DNA of 64,000 nt from Chrysopilus asiliformis (lineage: Eukaryota; Arthropoda; Insecta; Diptera; Rhagionidae), in the NCBI GenBank assembly GCA_964034945.1, contig OZ035962.1, positions 110,611,034 to 110,675,033 on the forward strand. Reading direction: 5' to 3'. The notes below the pieces were generated by a model. That model saw only the letters and a program-made list of their open reading frames with translations. It did not search any database and was not told the DNA's origin. Shown piece after piece: positions 13,514 through 25,576 of the stretch (positions are counted from its first letter, which is position 1; the number at the start of each line of letters is the position of its first letter). The position numbers were made by a program, and so were the translations under genes.

Positions 13514-14140
13514 TGAAGGGTGATCCAATAAGAGCTTCCTACATATCCCCACAGAAAGTAATCCAATGGTGTCAGATCACAAGATCTCGGTGGCCAATTA
13601 ACAGGACCATTTCTTGAGATGATGTTTTCATCGAACGTTTCCCTCAATAAAGCGATTGTATCGTTAGCTGTATGGCATGTAGCGCCATCCTGTTGAAACC
13701 ACAAGTCAGCTACACCAATATCTTGAATTTTTGGCAACTCTGTAGCGAGCTCCATTGACAGTAACGCATTTTTAAAGAAATACGGTCCGATGATGCTACT
13801 GCAGCAATATTCTCATTACTACGGGCTGTACGCACCCTGGTAGATGGATGAATGTCTAATAGTGTAAAATTAGTTCGAAATTTGGTGATGGTTTCACGAA
13901 TAGTGCATTCAGTGGGACGATTATGACGACCAAAATGTGGACTCTATAACAATTCCTAACTGAGCACTGATTTTGGAATCAAGTTTCCACAATTAGTAAA
14001 CGTTGTTCACACGTAAGTCTATTCATGATGAAATGACACTGAATACTGAACACAAACGTCATATAGACCAGCCAGTTGACACATAAGAACTGTCAAAACA
14101 ACCCTATTGGAAAAAGTACCTGCTATTGGATCACCCTTTA
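13514..14140 (-). mobile_element. DD41D (rosa-type) mariner deletion derivative
   Basis: The ends are 17-bp inverted repeats, TGAAGGGTGATCCAATA at 13514 and TAAAGGGTGATCCAATA read from 14140, with one mismatch. The element is flanked by TA at 13512-13513 and 14141-14142, as expected for Tc1/mariner insertion. At 627 bp it is about half the usual mariner length; the transposase gene inside is broken. Confidence 0.85.
13541..14026 (-). pseudogene. Mariner (DD41D) transposase remnant
   Basis: Read on the minus strand from ATG at 14026: MNRLTCEQRLLIVET, a typical mariner helix-turn-helix start, then a stop and frame changes. Next come GRHNRPTECTIRETITKF and ENIAAV, after which a deletion joins to WFQQDGATCHTA and NWPPRSCDLTPLDYFLWGYV. 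The second catalytic Asp (QQDGA) and third Asp (PLDYF) are 41 residues apart, the DD41D spacing of rosa-like mariners. The first catalytic Asp region and the C-terminus are deleted, and the frame runs into the terminal repeat. It cannot encode an active enzyme. Confidence 0.8.
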
Positions 14141-14384
14141 TATTTAGTGGTCGTTTTTTCTGTAGCACCAAATTGAAAAATGCGGGACAAAAGTTTAGTA
14201 TATGGGACGCCAAGACAACATATTTAAATCGGGAATTTCTCAACCATTCTGGAATGTATGGTCACCTTAAGCTGGGTCGAAAGGTTTACAGATGTTTGAA
14301 CAAGTTAGAATAAAATTCGAAATAGCGGGGGTCGGGTTGACTAGACTATTCTCTTTCTGGATTTTTAAAGACATTTTTGATTTA

Positions 14385-14782
14385 AAACATAACAAAAGCT
14401 ATAATTGCCAATCTGGCAATCATTGGAGACCCGTATGGTGATATTCGTATCAAAATTCGAACAGTTATACCAAAATTCCACTTTGAAGTCAAACTTTCCA
14501 ATAAGATTTTTTAAAATTTATTCCAATCGGATTTTGATGTATGGGAGTTTTATGTAGAATCATATCCTAAATAACTTTTGTTCTTAGACTTTTTTGATAA
14601 GGTGTACCGTTTTCGAGATATTCACAAAAACCGTTTTCGTTCGTATGGGGGGTAGCCCTCCTAATGGTCCATTTTTGCCCATTAACGAACCTAGCCTCGC
14701 ATTTTACGAAAAACGGATCTGTGCAAACTTTCAAGTCTCTAGCTCAATCCGTGCGCCCGCAATCCGCGCCACAGACAGACGG

Positions 14783-14813
<31 letters not shown>

Positions 14814-14953
14814 GACGGACATGCAAAAATTAAATATTTTTATCATTCTAAACACACTGGTGTAATTCATTTTTTTGTGCGATGACGGGATCTTGGCGTT
14901 ACAAATGGTAAGGAAAGTTAATATACCCTTTGGTTTCACCATATGGGTATAAA
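14385..14953 (-). mobile_element. R1 HINE-like repeat, copy c
   Basis: Full-length copy on the minus strand: GGGTATAAA at its right edge is the reverse of the TTTATACCC start. Microsatellite at 14773-14820, hairpin near 14405-14421, and both subterminal inverted repeats present. Confidence 0.8.
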
Positions 14954-16397
14954 TATTTATTCAAAAGGTCCTTGCGACACTTGTAATTGTTTTCATGCTT
15001 TCAAAGTGAGTAAATGTTTTTTTTTTAAAAAAGCAATATTTTTTTCTGGTGACGACATTTAAAAAATTCGTATGTTTTATTCCCTTGAATGCGATTTTCT
15101 TCCAAGAAAAGCGAGTATAGAACCCTAGAAGTAAATTTGAATTTCCAGAGTTTTATGAAGTATGAAAATGCGTTGAATAGAAGTCGGTTAAAAATAAATA
15201 TTTATGTCGAACTTGGTATCCACATAGTTGCTGTCGAACTCACTTTTCCGCGCTAGAGCACGTCGCACTTCACCGGGCCGAAGTACGCATAATATACTAA
15301 TAACACATTTGCCAGTCCAATTTCGACGCCTTGTCTTTAGAAATTTCTTCTCTGGATTATTCCACGAACGTTGAATACCTGAAGATGATGATAGGTAAAA
15401 TGAATTCATTTTAGTTATGCTATACATTCATAGCCACAAAAGTACGTTACCAAGAATCTAATTGAGTTTACGTATCAGATTTACGTAGATTTCTTAACGT
15501 CTTCTTGATTTCAGTATGAACGTTTTTTTTTTGCTGGTAGCAGTTTTAAATGGAAGAAATGTAGGTAAAGTCGAATCTTTTGAATAAGTGGTTAATTATG
15601 ACATGCCAGGTTGAGATTTTTATCTTGAATTAAAGCCGTGAGGAATTAAGGCGGAGGGAATTGAGGAGGACACAAAAGTAACAAAATGTATAATGCGATT
15701 CATTTGATAAAAATCAAATGTTTAAGGTTATAATTAGCCCATATTGTGGCCTTCTTGAAATTCCAATTGTTAAGTGTTAGAGGATTTGATATGGGAAATT
15801 CTTATATGCTATAAGTATTTGGAAAATATGTAGATTAATTTTCATACTGTTTTCCATTGTTTTATATTGTTGAGTGCATATTCGCATTTATTCAATAGCC
15901 ATTATAAAATAAAATGTGGTGAAGGAATAAACGGATTTTCCAGCGTAAAATGAATTTCTTGGTTCGGTGAGTAACGCACATTTTACATAGGTATGTATAC
16001 TATAATGGTATTTGTAAGAATAAACTTGATTTTTTGTTTGAAATTAATTTCTATAAGAGTTTTACAAATTCGTACTTAAATTTTCCATATTATTATGAGC
16101 TTAATTTTCTTCTGGGAAATCTTAGTTTTCTCTGAATAAATTAGATGGATCATTCATTAGCTCATATGAGATGCATAAAAACATACGGTAGGTGCTAACG
16201 CAGAAATTTTATTGATTTAATCATTTTCTGAAGTTGTCTTAAACTAGTTGTCTGAACAGAACTTTTAAAAAAAAAAGTCTGCGAAGAATTGTTTTTTTAA
16301 CGCTATTTAGACTATGAAAATCATTTAATTAGCGAGTTGAAAAAAACCCCTAGATCAAAACCGTCTTCAGAAAATGTTTTGTTATTTTAGATCTCAA
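14954..16397. other. AT-rich intergenic DNA
   Basis: No gene or repeat recognised. A short GC-richer patch at 15228-15310 has no recognisable product. Confidence 0.6.
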
Positions 16398-16898
16398 TCA
16401 TACTAATATATAAAAATGAGTTTGTGTCTGTCTGTCTGTTCCTCTTTCACGCAAAAACGGCTGAACCGATTGACTTGAAATTTGACATGAGTGTCTGTGG
16501 TAGTTCTGGTTCCAATATAGGCATACGGAAATGTAGCGCGAGGGGTGCGGGGAGTAAGGGGAGGGGGTAAAGTGATTTCGAAACTTAGTTTTTGCGCTAT
16601 GTTACTCTTTCGTGGGGAAACTACTGAACCGATTAGCCTGAAATTTGGCATAGATATTCATCGGGGGTCCAGCCCCAACATAGACCCATTAAAAAGTAGC
16701 CCGAGAGATGAGGGGAGTAAGGGGGGTAAGAAGAGGGGGTAAAGTAATCTCGAAACTTAGCTCTTCCTCTATGTTACTCTTTCGCGGGGAAACTACCGAG
16801 CCGATTGGCCTGAAATTTGGCATAGATGTTCCAACATAGACCATCAAAAAAAAAATTTTGAAAAAACTTAACTCGGCAACGACGGGTATGCAAGCTAG
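16398..16898 (+). mobile_element. R2 non-autonomous Helitron, two-unit form
   Basis: Starts TCATACTAATATATAAAAAT and ends GGTATGCAAGCTAG, inserted between A (16397) and T (16899). The 5'-TC and CTAG-3' ends, the A/T target and a hairpin (ACCCG-GCAACGA-CGGGT, one stem base changed here) seven bases before CTAG are the Helitron hallmarks. A GTCTGTCTGTCTG tract follows the 5' end. Two tandem internal units contain AAAGTGATTTCGAAACTTAG and GAACCGATT-type motifs. No Rep/helicase is encoded. Confidence 0.88.
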
Positions 16899-19800
16899 TA
16901 AGACATAAATTGAGAAGTTTTTGTTCATAGCCACTAAAATGACACTTGCAGACATAGTTTTTCCGAACATTTTTGCCCAAGCATCCAAAAAAATTCTGAC
17001 AAATCCTTTCTCCGTAGGACATTTCAATGAAAAACCATAAAACAAATCGCAATTTACGTCTAATCCAGACGAGGTTTTGCGAAAACAGTTTCCAAAATTT
17101 TTATTAAAAATTTCGGATGAGAAATTTCGGTTTTTTTGTGATAAATTGTTGCCTTTTACCATTCCCTCTTAAGTCTTTCCTTTTCCCTCTTTGCGCTTCT
17201 CCTCATATCCCTGGAATCACTACTGGTGAGATTTTAATGCGTTTTTAGATTAGTCATCACGGAAGGAAATATTTCGCTTATTAAAATCTTCTCCACCTCT
17301 TCCCCGTAAACCCCTCTCCAGCTATCTCTGACAATTCGAAAGAGATTTGGATTTCGAAATTTGGATCTCGGTTCGGAGTAATATTCAATGGGTTTTGTTA
17401 TAGGGGGGTTCTTTTTTTTCTACGGGTGTGCCAAGCACAAACTATGGTGGCCAGTGGAGCTCGGCTAGCTCCCTCGAACTGGACCACGGACAAAAAGTTT
17501 AAACTATCTTGGCCAGAAGGGCCGGGTATACTACTGTAAAAATTAAAAAAATGATCTTTCTTGAAGGGAAAAGAATTGATAGGGAAATTTTAACCGGCGT
17601 TCATTACAGTTTCTATCTCACTTTTCAAAGCTGAATGCCTGTGCATTGGAACGTGTTCATAAACCAAAGCATCGTTTGGATCCAAATTAAGTTCACCAAG
17701 AGATGAGTTCATAAACCGAAGCTCTGATCAATTTTTAAGCGATTACTAAAACTTTTTGTTGCACTAGATTTTTTTTTTTTTTTGATTTTACGAATATTCT
17801 GTAATAATTTTTTTTCTTTTGTTTAATAATAGTTCCATTGGAGAATAATAACCCAATTATTGTTTTAAATATTAGAAGAATTGTCGAAAGTACGAAAAAC
17901 AAAATTTGTCTATTGGGAAATATATTTTTACAAAATGAATTGAAGGGTTGCAAAAATAAAATTTGTCAAAACCATACTTTAAAAGTCTTTGGAGATTATT
18001 TCAACATAAACACAAAAAGCTCTTGTTTACAAAAATGAATTCCGGTTTCCTTTTTTGCAATTATGTGTTTAACTCAACGATAATACGAGATCATTTACGT
18101 GATATTTAATTCCACTGCTTAGCTCTGTAGTTTCAAGGATTAATTCTATTGAGAACATTGAATTTTACAGATCACTTTACAATTATCGACCATAATAAGA
18201 AAGCCTCAAAGATCACATAATCGCTAGAAATACAAAACCCGATTTATATAATAGATTCTTTGCTAGCATTTCTGTTTTGTTAATAACTTGAGTTTTTGGG
18301 GTAGATTTTTGAAGTGAACTCATCTGAAAATAATCTTGTTTAGAATGTCGCAAAGGGCTTATATTGACATCAGGCAGCATAGTAGAATTTAACAATCAAG
18401 CGTACGCGAATTTATCCCATCCGAGTAGAATAATAGTACGTGTATATGAAAAATATATAGAAAACATAGATTTAATTCCCCTTTTGACAAAGCCATAAGA
18501 AATCAAATAATAAAAGAAATTTATTCTTCGTTTAGAAAACCGAAAACCATATATTATTGTATCTCGTAGTGATGTAACAGTAGGATTCTGTGTTCAATCC
18601 ACCGTAAAAGTAACAATGTATTTGTGTGTATATAAAAAAAAACACAACAAACAAACAAGAAAGATCACTCCAGAGATTTGGCCAAAGTTAAAAAGATTTC
18701 AAAAGAAAGGCGAAATGAAAAGAAAGTTTTTAAATCTCAACCCCTTCTTCGCAAGATTCCCGTGGCAGCAGCAACGATGACATAACCACCAACATTGGTA
18801 TTCCGAAGGACCTTTCATCCTGTCCAGTATATCCATATATCTAGATTTATTATAACCTACCCGTATAGATACAGATATCCATATCTGATTGTAATCGGTT
18901 TCCTTTTGTCTCACACACGGACAATCCCAAGGGTACAATATTCCAAAACGGATTCGGGAGTATTCTCGGACAGAGATTAGGGACAGCCAACCACCAGAAA
19001 ACGAAAATACAATGCACGGTAAAAGGTTAAAGGATGAAGAATTCGGGGATTAATAAAAAAGGGGACATGTATCGCTCACAAGACAATAGACCTGAGAAGG
19101 ACATTGACTGACCCCTTTCCATTCAGGCACATTAGAGCAGGAGCAAAACCCCGTGTGCGCGAAAACAATTAATTTAGGTCGCGCATTTCTCATCAAATAA
19201 ACTCGTTTTTCCCGCGATCCCTACCTAATAGAAAACTTTAATCACCAAAAAAAAAACGACTCATTTTGAAAGCATTGTTCAAGAATATACCTCGTAGAAT
19301 ATTTGTCCTTTTTTTCCTTTATTCATATAGAATTGAACCAAAAACTACAAGCGGTAGCGAGGATAATCAAGGAATTTCTTATTTGGCATTTTTTCATCTT
19401 CTTTCATTTTTTTTTCTAAAATAAAACAGAAGCAAGGATAAATGTAAGTGAAAGCTGAAATGATTATGTAATCGTGTTTTCATTCAATGGATTATGAGGA
19501 CAGAAAAAGCTGTTTCTATAGGTCCTTCCTACTTATATTCATTCGTACTTCTATGGGCTTTTGTTAGATTCTTCTTATTTCGTCCACCTTAGCTTACCCT
19601 TATAACTGCTTCCTAACCTTCCATCACTTCTTTAGGCTTTTTTTCATGTTTTTGTTACAAATAAGCCACTATTCATAAAATATTCTATTGTTCCATTTAC
19701 GGAATATTACATGATAGTCGTCACAAGGGCCAACGCAAAAAATATATTAAAGAAAATAAAAATATTTTACAGTGTGTGGTTGAAAAATTCTTACTTGGCT

Positions 19801-19988
19801 GAAAGAAATCAGCTTTTCAGCTATGGAACTTTGGATATTCTTGCGGAAGCTTTGTTGGTAAAGATGTGGCGTGGAAATTTACACCAATTATCGCGAAAAA
19901 CACATGATTTCTATTATATTTTACCTCCGTAATTTCACATAATTTTTCTATACATAAAAACCCAATTTTAACTTGAAAATATTTCAAT
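16899..19988. other. AT-rich intergenic DNA
   Basis: No gene recognised. A moderately GC-rich stretch at 17420-17530 and an A/T-rich one at 17760-18040 show nothing identifiable. Open frames up to 79 codons have no domain signature. Confidence 0.6.
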
Positions 19989-20900
19989 CAGTGTTGTTCC
20001 TCTACGCGTAAACTTTAATTGTCTACACTTCAGTGTAGACAATAGCGTAGACAATAGATTTGGGGTAGACAATGGAGACATTGACGTAGACAATGTCGAC
20101 TTTGCGTAGACAATGTAGACATTGACGTGAACAATGTCGACTTTGCGTAGACAATGTAGACATTGACGTAGACAATGTCGACTTTGCGTAGACAATGTCG
20201 ACTTTGCGTAGACAATGTAGACTTTCTCATATCTGTCAAAACAAAGTCATCAGTGAGTCATATATCTAATACTATACTATATAGGAAATGGCCAATTACA
20301 AGAAATGGCGAGCCTGATTAAGATTGATTTATGTACCATACATATAAGCACAAAACATAAATTCTTTAATTATTGTAGTTTTGGTAGTTTTTATTTTTAA
20401 TATTTTTTATACTCATTTGATTTTAATAACTTCCGTATAGATTTCCGTCTATCTGTAAATACAACAACTCTCAACGGAATTAAGCTAAAGACTAGAAACA
20501 AACGTGTTTTTCGAAAAAATTAAACAGATATTCTTAAATGAGCAAAGCCATCCCATACAAATGAATCAGTTTTTTAAATAAACGTTTCGTTATATTGAAA
20601 AATGTGTTAATCAAAAAGGTTTTAGAAGTCGCTTAGATTGCATGCATAGAATTAGAATTGCCATTAAAGTTTGCTCTGAAGTTCTCATGAACAGCATTTG
20701 GCGATTGCTTCCTGGAAATTGTGCTTTATTATGTTAAAATTAATTGAAGAAAATGAGATTTTAAAACTAAATCAGCTATCCTTTATTTTATTGATTGTCT
20801 ACATTGTCTACGCGTAGAGAATAGATCATTGTCTACAGTAATAGTCTACGCGTAGACAATGGTGTAGTCTACATCACGTAGACTCCGCGGCACAACACTG
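19989..20900. mobile_element. hAT-type non-autonomous element with 8-bp TSD
   Basis: Ends are CAGTGTTGTTCC at 19989 and CAGTGTTGTGCC read from 20900. Identical 8-bp direct repeats ATTTCAAT lie at 19981-19988 and 20901-20908. CAGTG-type tips with an 8-bp duplication are characteristic of hAT elements. Inside are a minisatellite (20028-20225), its relatives near 20790-20885, and a diverged R1-like stretch near 20470-20650. No transposase. Confidence 0.88.
20028..20225. repeat. 20-21-bp minisatellite inside the hAT element
   Basis: About nine degenerate copies of GCGTAGACAATGTCGACTTT and variants (GTAGAC in place of GTCGAC, ATTGAC in place of TTTGC). The same GTAGACAATG word, partly in inverted form, recurs at 20795-20885 near the opposite end, so the element has repetitive subterminal regions. 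Confidence 0.85.
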
Positions 20901-20908
20901 ATTTCAAT

Positions 20909-22189
20909 TACCTTCTTTTGATTTCAGATTTTATTCTGTGTGAAATTTTAGAGCACCACCAAATTGTAACTTCTTGTCTTTAGATTGTTTTATTGAAATT
21001 GTTGCAATTTTGAAAACCTCAAACTGTTGTTTTGTTTGCAAGAATTATTATTTGCCTTTACAACAAACAGAATGCTTGCAACTAAAAAACCACAAGAAAA
21101 TCACCCGGAAAAAAAGTGTGTAAGAAGAGTGAGTTGTTGAACTTATAAGGACTTATCGTGACTGCGTCTTGGAATAAAATGAGCTTTAAGTGGTGCCACA
21201 GTGCTCACTTTAAGGGGGTTTTTTCCGATGCTTTGCATTTTTTTTTTGAATTTTGTACGAAGAAATCGAAAAATCCAGCTGATATGAAAAATAAAACAAC
21301 AACAAAAAACTACAGCCTAAACAATAGCTAGGGTAAGAAGTAAAAAAAAAACAGGTACTCAGTATTAAGGGAAGAAAAACTTGAAGGATTTAATCCTTGG
21401 CGTTATTATTTTTCACCGTACTTAATTTATGAGTACATGCATGTGGATCTCCTGCTCACTTTCCCCGGATGTCTTTCTCCATTTGGTTTCGCTTCTTCAC
21501 TACAATACAGTTTAAGAATCCGGTTTTATGCTTATAACATTTTTCATCCCTCCACGGAAAATTTCCCTTTCAATAATGTTGAGATTCTTAAGAACAATAG
21601 AAGCGTGTTTAAGAAAAGAATCGAGAGAAGAAGAAGAAAAAAACCTAGAAGAAAATAAAAAGTGCGTATTTTATGTTATAAAAAAAAACTAGGGTCGTGA
21701 ATATCATCGATGGATGGAACAACTGTGTCCTTTTATTCAGTATCCTGTTGAGACCTTTGTGATAAAATGAAGAAATACGCGTTTGACATGTAAAGGGATT
21801 TTCGCATTCATAAAAAAAATATATCCCAAATAAAACGCGAAATTCATCAAAGTGTCCATTGAAGGGTTTTACCACTGCGTGAACTTTCTCTCCTTCTTTG
21901 ATTATATTTTTTAAGGATTTCAAGTACTACTTGTTATCCTTTGTTCCGGCACTCCATCGAGAAAAAAAATCAATTCAATGTTGTCACCTTCCTCAATTTT
22001 TCCGGTTTCTATCTTCATTGTTCAATCTTTGAGTAAATTCACTCAAACGGATAAATCATCAAATTCAATAACAATCAAAATAGAACAATAAAAAGCAGCA
22101 TTAAAACTTTTTTTTTCTTTCTACAAACAAGTCGTTTTTTATGCGAAGACTTTTATTTCGTTACAACAAAATGCACAATTTATACCAAC
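20909..22189. other. AT-rich intergenic DNA
   Basis: No gene recognised. A purine-rich AAGAGAAGAAGAAG stretch near 21615-21660 makes a basic spurious open frame. Confidence 0.55.
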
Positions 22190-22360
22190 TCTATCACGGA
22201 CCATTTCTTGCCCCTAACTCATACAACCGAAACAGTTTTTTCCACTTTTCTCGAAAACGGCGAGTCACTTTAGAAAATTTATAAAGGTTAAATGTGTTTG
22301 GAATATGATTTTGCATACCCGTTCCATACATCAAAATCAAATCGGATCACTCCTCCTCCT
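22190..22360 (+). repeat. Diverged R1-like fragment
   Basis: GACCATTTCTTGCCC, TCGAAAACGGCG, GGAATATGATTTTGCATA and CATACATCAAAATC appear in the same order as the R1 interior but with many changes: an old or related family member. Confidence 0.5.
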
Positions 22361-22402
22361 CTCCCACACAAATAAAAATTTTGTCTGCCCTCATATAGAG
22401 TA

Positions 22403-22736
22403 CTAGCTTGCATACCCGTCGTTGCCGGGTTAAGTTTTTTTAAATTTTCAATTTTTTTTTATGGTTTATGTTGGAGCTAAACTTCAGGCCAATCGGTTCA
22501 GTAGTTACCCCGCGAAAGAGTAACATAGCGCAAAAACTAAGTTTCGAAATCACTTTACCCCCTCCCCTTGCTCCCCCCCACCCCTCGCGCTACTTTTCCG
22601 TAAGCCTATGTTGGAACCAGAACTACCACAGACACTCATGTCAAATTTCAAGTCAATCGGTTCAGCCGTTTTTGCGTGAAAGAGGAACAGACAGACAGAC
22701 AGACAGACACCAACTCATTTTTATATATTAGTATGT
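22403..22736 (-). mobile_element. R2 Helitron, one-unit form
   Basis: On the minus strand it ends in GGTATGCAAGCTAG with the intact hairpin ACCCG-GCAACGA-CGGGT, and begins near the CATACTAATATATAAAAATG motif. An (ACAG)n tract lies at 22687-22708. It has one internal unit instead of two. The flank ATATAGAGTA is shared with the copy at 62312. Confidence 0.85.
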
Positions 22737-24171
22737 TATGATTTGACAATTGGCTTCAGTGTAATTGTAGCTTTTCTTATGTTTTCCTACTCCAGTTGAT
22801 TCTTTTTTCAAGCGAATTCTACTGTAATTTAATGTAAGGAAGAATTATTCACTGTTGTCTGATTCTTAAGACTATTGTTTTCTAAAAAACACCTCCTACA
22901 TATTTCTCGCATTTTTACTACCGTTTTAACTTTTCGCCAGTATTTAATATATGGTCAAAATATATGTTCTTGAACATAATTGTTACTACGTTATTGACCT
23001 TAATCACTGCAATACCGACTCATGACACTTAAACTGAGAAATGGGTTTTTTTTTTCAAAGGTTAATATCGCAAATCATTTCTAACAATAACCACGAAATC
23101 TTTATTGCCTTTATAACGTTTTCTGTAAACATTTTAACTGGAAGATAAATTTTCTCTGGTCATTTATTTTAAAGCAATTGTCTTTATTCTAATTTAATTT
23201 TTATTTTTTCTTAATGTAGTTTCCCCAATTCATGGATGTCCGAAAAGTTTAATAGCTCATCGCGAAATGTGGAATTAAAAACAAACACCTTAAAAACTTA
23301 ATCTCATTCAGCTATCATTTATATCCTACCTTATATAGTACCTACTCGTATAGCAATGTTGATTCTTTTTTTCATCAAGTAATCTCGTTACACATCATAT
23401 AATTTACTTACCTTGCCTTACCTTCCCATCGTGTTTTATGTTGTACTACACAAATTCACGAATGCAATTAGCAATAAAACGTGAAAACGATTTTTTTCTT
23501 AAGTGAAACTGCACAAATAAAGATTATAATGAAGAGATCTCTGAAATTGATGGACATATAATTCTGAAATAACTATTCGCAGTATAATGTATTCGATCGA
23601 TATTAGGTGGCCAGCATTTAACAGCCATCACAAAATAAAAAATAAAACAAAAAAAACAATGGGCAAAAAAAATAAAAAAAAAGATATACCGAACCATAGA
23701 GGCAAAAACTAATTTACTTTCTGACAGTATAAAAAATAACGTTAAGCGTCGTTTATGGAGTGGAACACACCTTTTACACCTTTAAAAGTTTGTTTTTTGT
23801 TCCTCACTTTTTATGTTTTCGTTTTGTGAATTTCTTTAGTTTGTTTTAAACCAACTGTAGATGATGGAAGTTGTCTGTAAAAATGTCAAATGTTAACGCA
23901 CTGTGAACACTACGATAATTAATAGAAGATGTTGTTCTTTTATTTTGAACATGTATCGCACGTGAAAAACACTGTTTTATTAGTTATCTTGACTTACTTT
24001 TATGGCAATGATTTCAGTGATACAGAATTAAAAATACACAAGAGGTCATATCAAAGGGGAAATTAATTATGATTTTTTTTTTTAAATGGAACAAACCACT
24101 TTATTATGTAGAACCAAATTAAACCATAAATGAAAGATAGCAGTTGGTCATTGTTATAGGAAGCTGTTTAT
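22737..24171. other. AT-rich intergenic DNA
   Basis: Nothing coding. A degenerate R1-type tail (GTAGCTTTTCTTATGTTTT) lies at about 22768-22786, directly beside the Helitron. Confidence 0.55.
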
Positions 24172-24192
24172 CCTATAATATAATACGAGGAA

Positions 24193-24225
<33 letters not shown>

Positions 24226-24480
24226 GCACAAACGTTAGGGATTTTCGGGGACAAGGAATCGATCTAGATACCCCTCGCCTGGTATCTTCGAATTGGGTGG
24301 TCCGATCTTAATGAAACTTTACAGTATTACTAAGGGGACAGGGGGGATTAGCCCCCTTAGTATTACTAAGGTGGCTAATCCCCCCTGTCCCCTTTCCCGA
24401 CATTTTTTGAAGTTAATACCGTTGTCTCATTATCGCTAAAGCCCCCCTCCCCTCTATAAATGTGTGACGTATTTTGTGAA
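24172..24480 (+). mobile_element. R3 repeat copy 1, with a 20-bp-stem hairpin
   Basis: Shares CGAGGAATGTCTGTCTG, GCACAAACG, CAAGGAATCGATCTAGATA and CCCCTCGCCTGGTATCTTCG with 40460-40700. The (GTCT)n tract follows the head, as in the Helitrons. At 24334-24353 / 24373-24392 there is a perfect 20-bp inverted repeat of GGGGACAGGGGGGATTAGCC. Class not determined; a Helitron relative is possible. Confidence 0.6.
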
Positions 24481-24530
24481 TAGTACTTAAATGACGCTGT
24501 AGATGTTTTCATTTTTCACAAAAATTTTTT

Positions 24531-25003
24531 TTAAAAACCAAAAACCTTTTATTTAGCTTACTTCCGTATCTGTTTGTCTGTCTGTCTACCAGGGCCAAAT
24601 CTGGTAATCTAATTTTCATCCACTTCCACATATCAGATTGACTTGAAACTTTGCACACATACGTAGGTTAGGTTAGATTGCAGGGCCACGCATAAACCGC
24701 TAGGGTCCATAGCGCTACCACAATGGATGCCTAAGTGCTACTTTTCGTAACTCTGATGACAATCCAATATTTCCACTAATTCGCCCTTGTAAGGATACGG
24801 GAAGGTTTTATAAGCGTAACCTGTCTATCCTTTTCCACAAATTTTCTGAAAAAAAAATTTTTTCTGATGGTTTTTGGAGTTAAAAAATCCGTAAGGATAA
24901 CGGAAGGTACTGTAGGGATACCGTGATTTTCCTTTTCCTAAAACTTTCCGAGAAAAAATCTCGCCTGGGAGTTTTTGGGATCGCTGAATACGACTCTGTA
25001 ATT
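24531..25003 (+). repeat. R4 minisatellite family, left part
   Basis: Head TTTATTTAGCTTACTTCCG with a GTCTGTCTGTCT tract, then CCGTAAGGATAACGGAAGG / TTTTTGGAGT... units as in the 62.7-63.8-kb array. It is split by R1 copy d and by the 80-bp insertion at 24666. Confidence 0.7.
24666..24745 (+). mobile_element. 80-bp TTAGGTTAG-headed insertion
   Basis: Interrupts the R4 head (compare 62850-62885) and is flanked by CGTA at 24662-24665 and 24746-24749. It begins GGTTAGGTTAG and ends CTACTTTT. It looks like a short interspersed element with a T-run end. Similar TTAGGTTAGGTTAG-starting repeats with GGTCCATAG-like interiors occur, from memory, in higher flies. Confidence 0.55.
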
Positions 25004-25576
25004 AAACATAACAAAAGTTATAATTGCCAATCTGGCAATCATTGGAGACCCGTATGGTGATATTCATATCAAAATTCGAACAGTTGTACCAAAATTCCAC
25101 TTTGAAGTCAAACTTTCCAATAAGAATTTTTAAAATTTATTCCAATCGGATTTTGATGTATGGGAGTTTTATGTAGAATCATATCCTAAATAACTTTTGT
25201 TCTTGCACTTTTTTGATAAGATGCACGGTTTTTGAGATATTCACAAAAAACGATTTCGTTCGTATGGGGGGTACCCCCCTAATGGTCCATTTTTGCCCAT
25301 TAACGAACTTGACCTCGCATTTTACGAAAAACGGATCTGCGCAAAATTTCAAGTCTCTAGCTCAATCCGTGCGCCCGCAATCCGCGCCACAGACAGACAG
25401 ACGGACGGACGGACAGATGGACGGACGGACAGACGGACGGACATGGAAAATTCAATTTTTTTCATCATTCTAAACACACTGGTGTAATTCATTTTTTTGT
25501 GTGATGACGGGATCTTGGCGTTACAAACGGTAAGGCAAAGTTAATATACCCTTTGGTTTCACCATACGGGTATAAA
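25004..25576 (-). mobile_element. R1 HINE-like repeat, copy d
   Basis: Full-length minus-strand copy inserted in R4: the R4 phrase ending CTCTGTAATT on the left resumes as GTCAGTAAGGATAACGG on the right. Hairpin near 25025, microsatellite 25391-25440. Confidence 0.82.

Noticed and set aside
18560..18620. GTTCAATCC stretch resembling a tRNA T-arm
   Set aside because: No acceptor, D- or anticodon-stem partners at proper spacing.
20028..20225. CRISPR-like appearance of the regular repeats here and at 32141-32240
   Set aside because: Units are directly tandem without unique spacers, lie inside transposon-like elements, and the DNA is eukaryotic.
24666..24680. TTAGG telomere-like start
   Set aside because: Only about two units, embedded in an 80-bp insertion with a target duplication; not a telomere.
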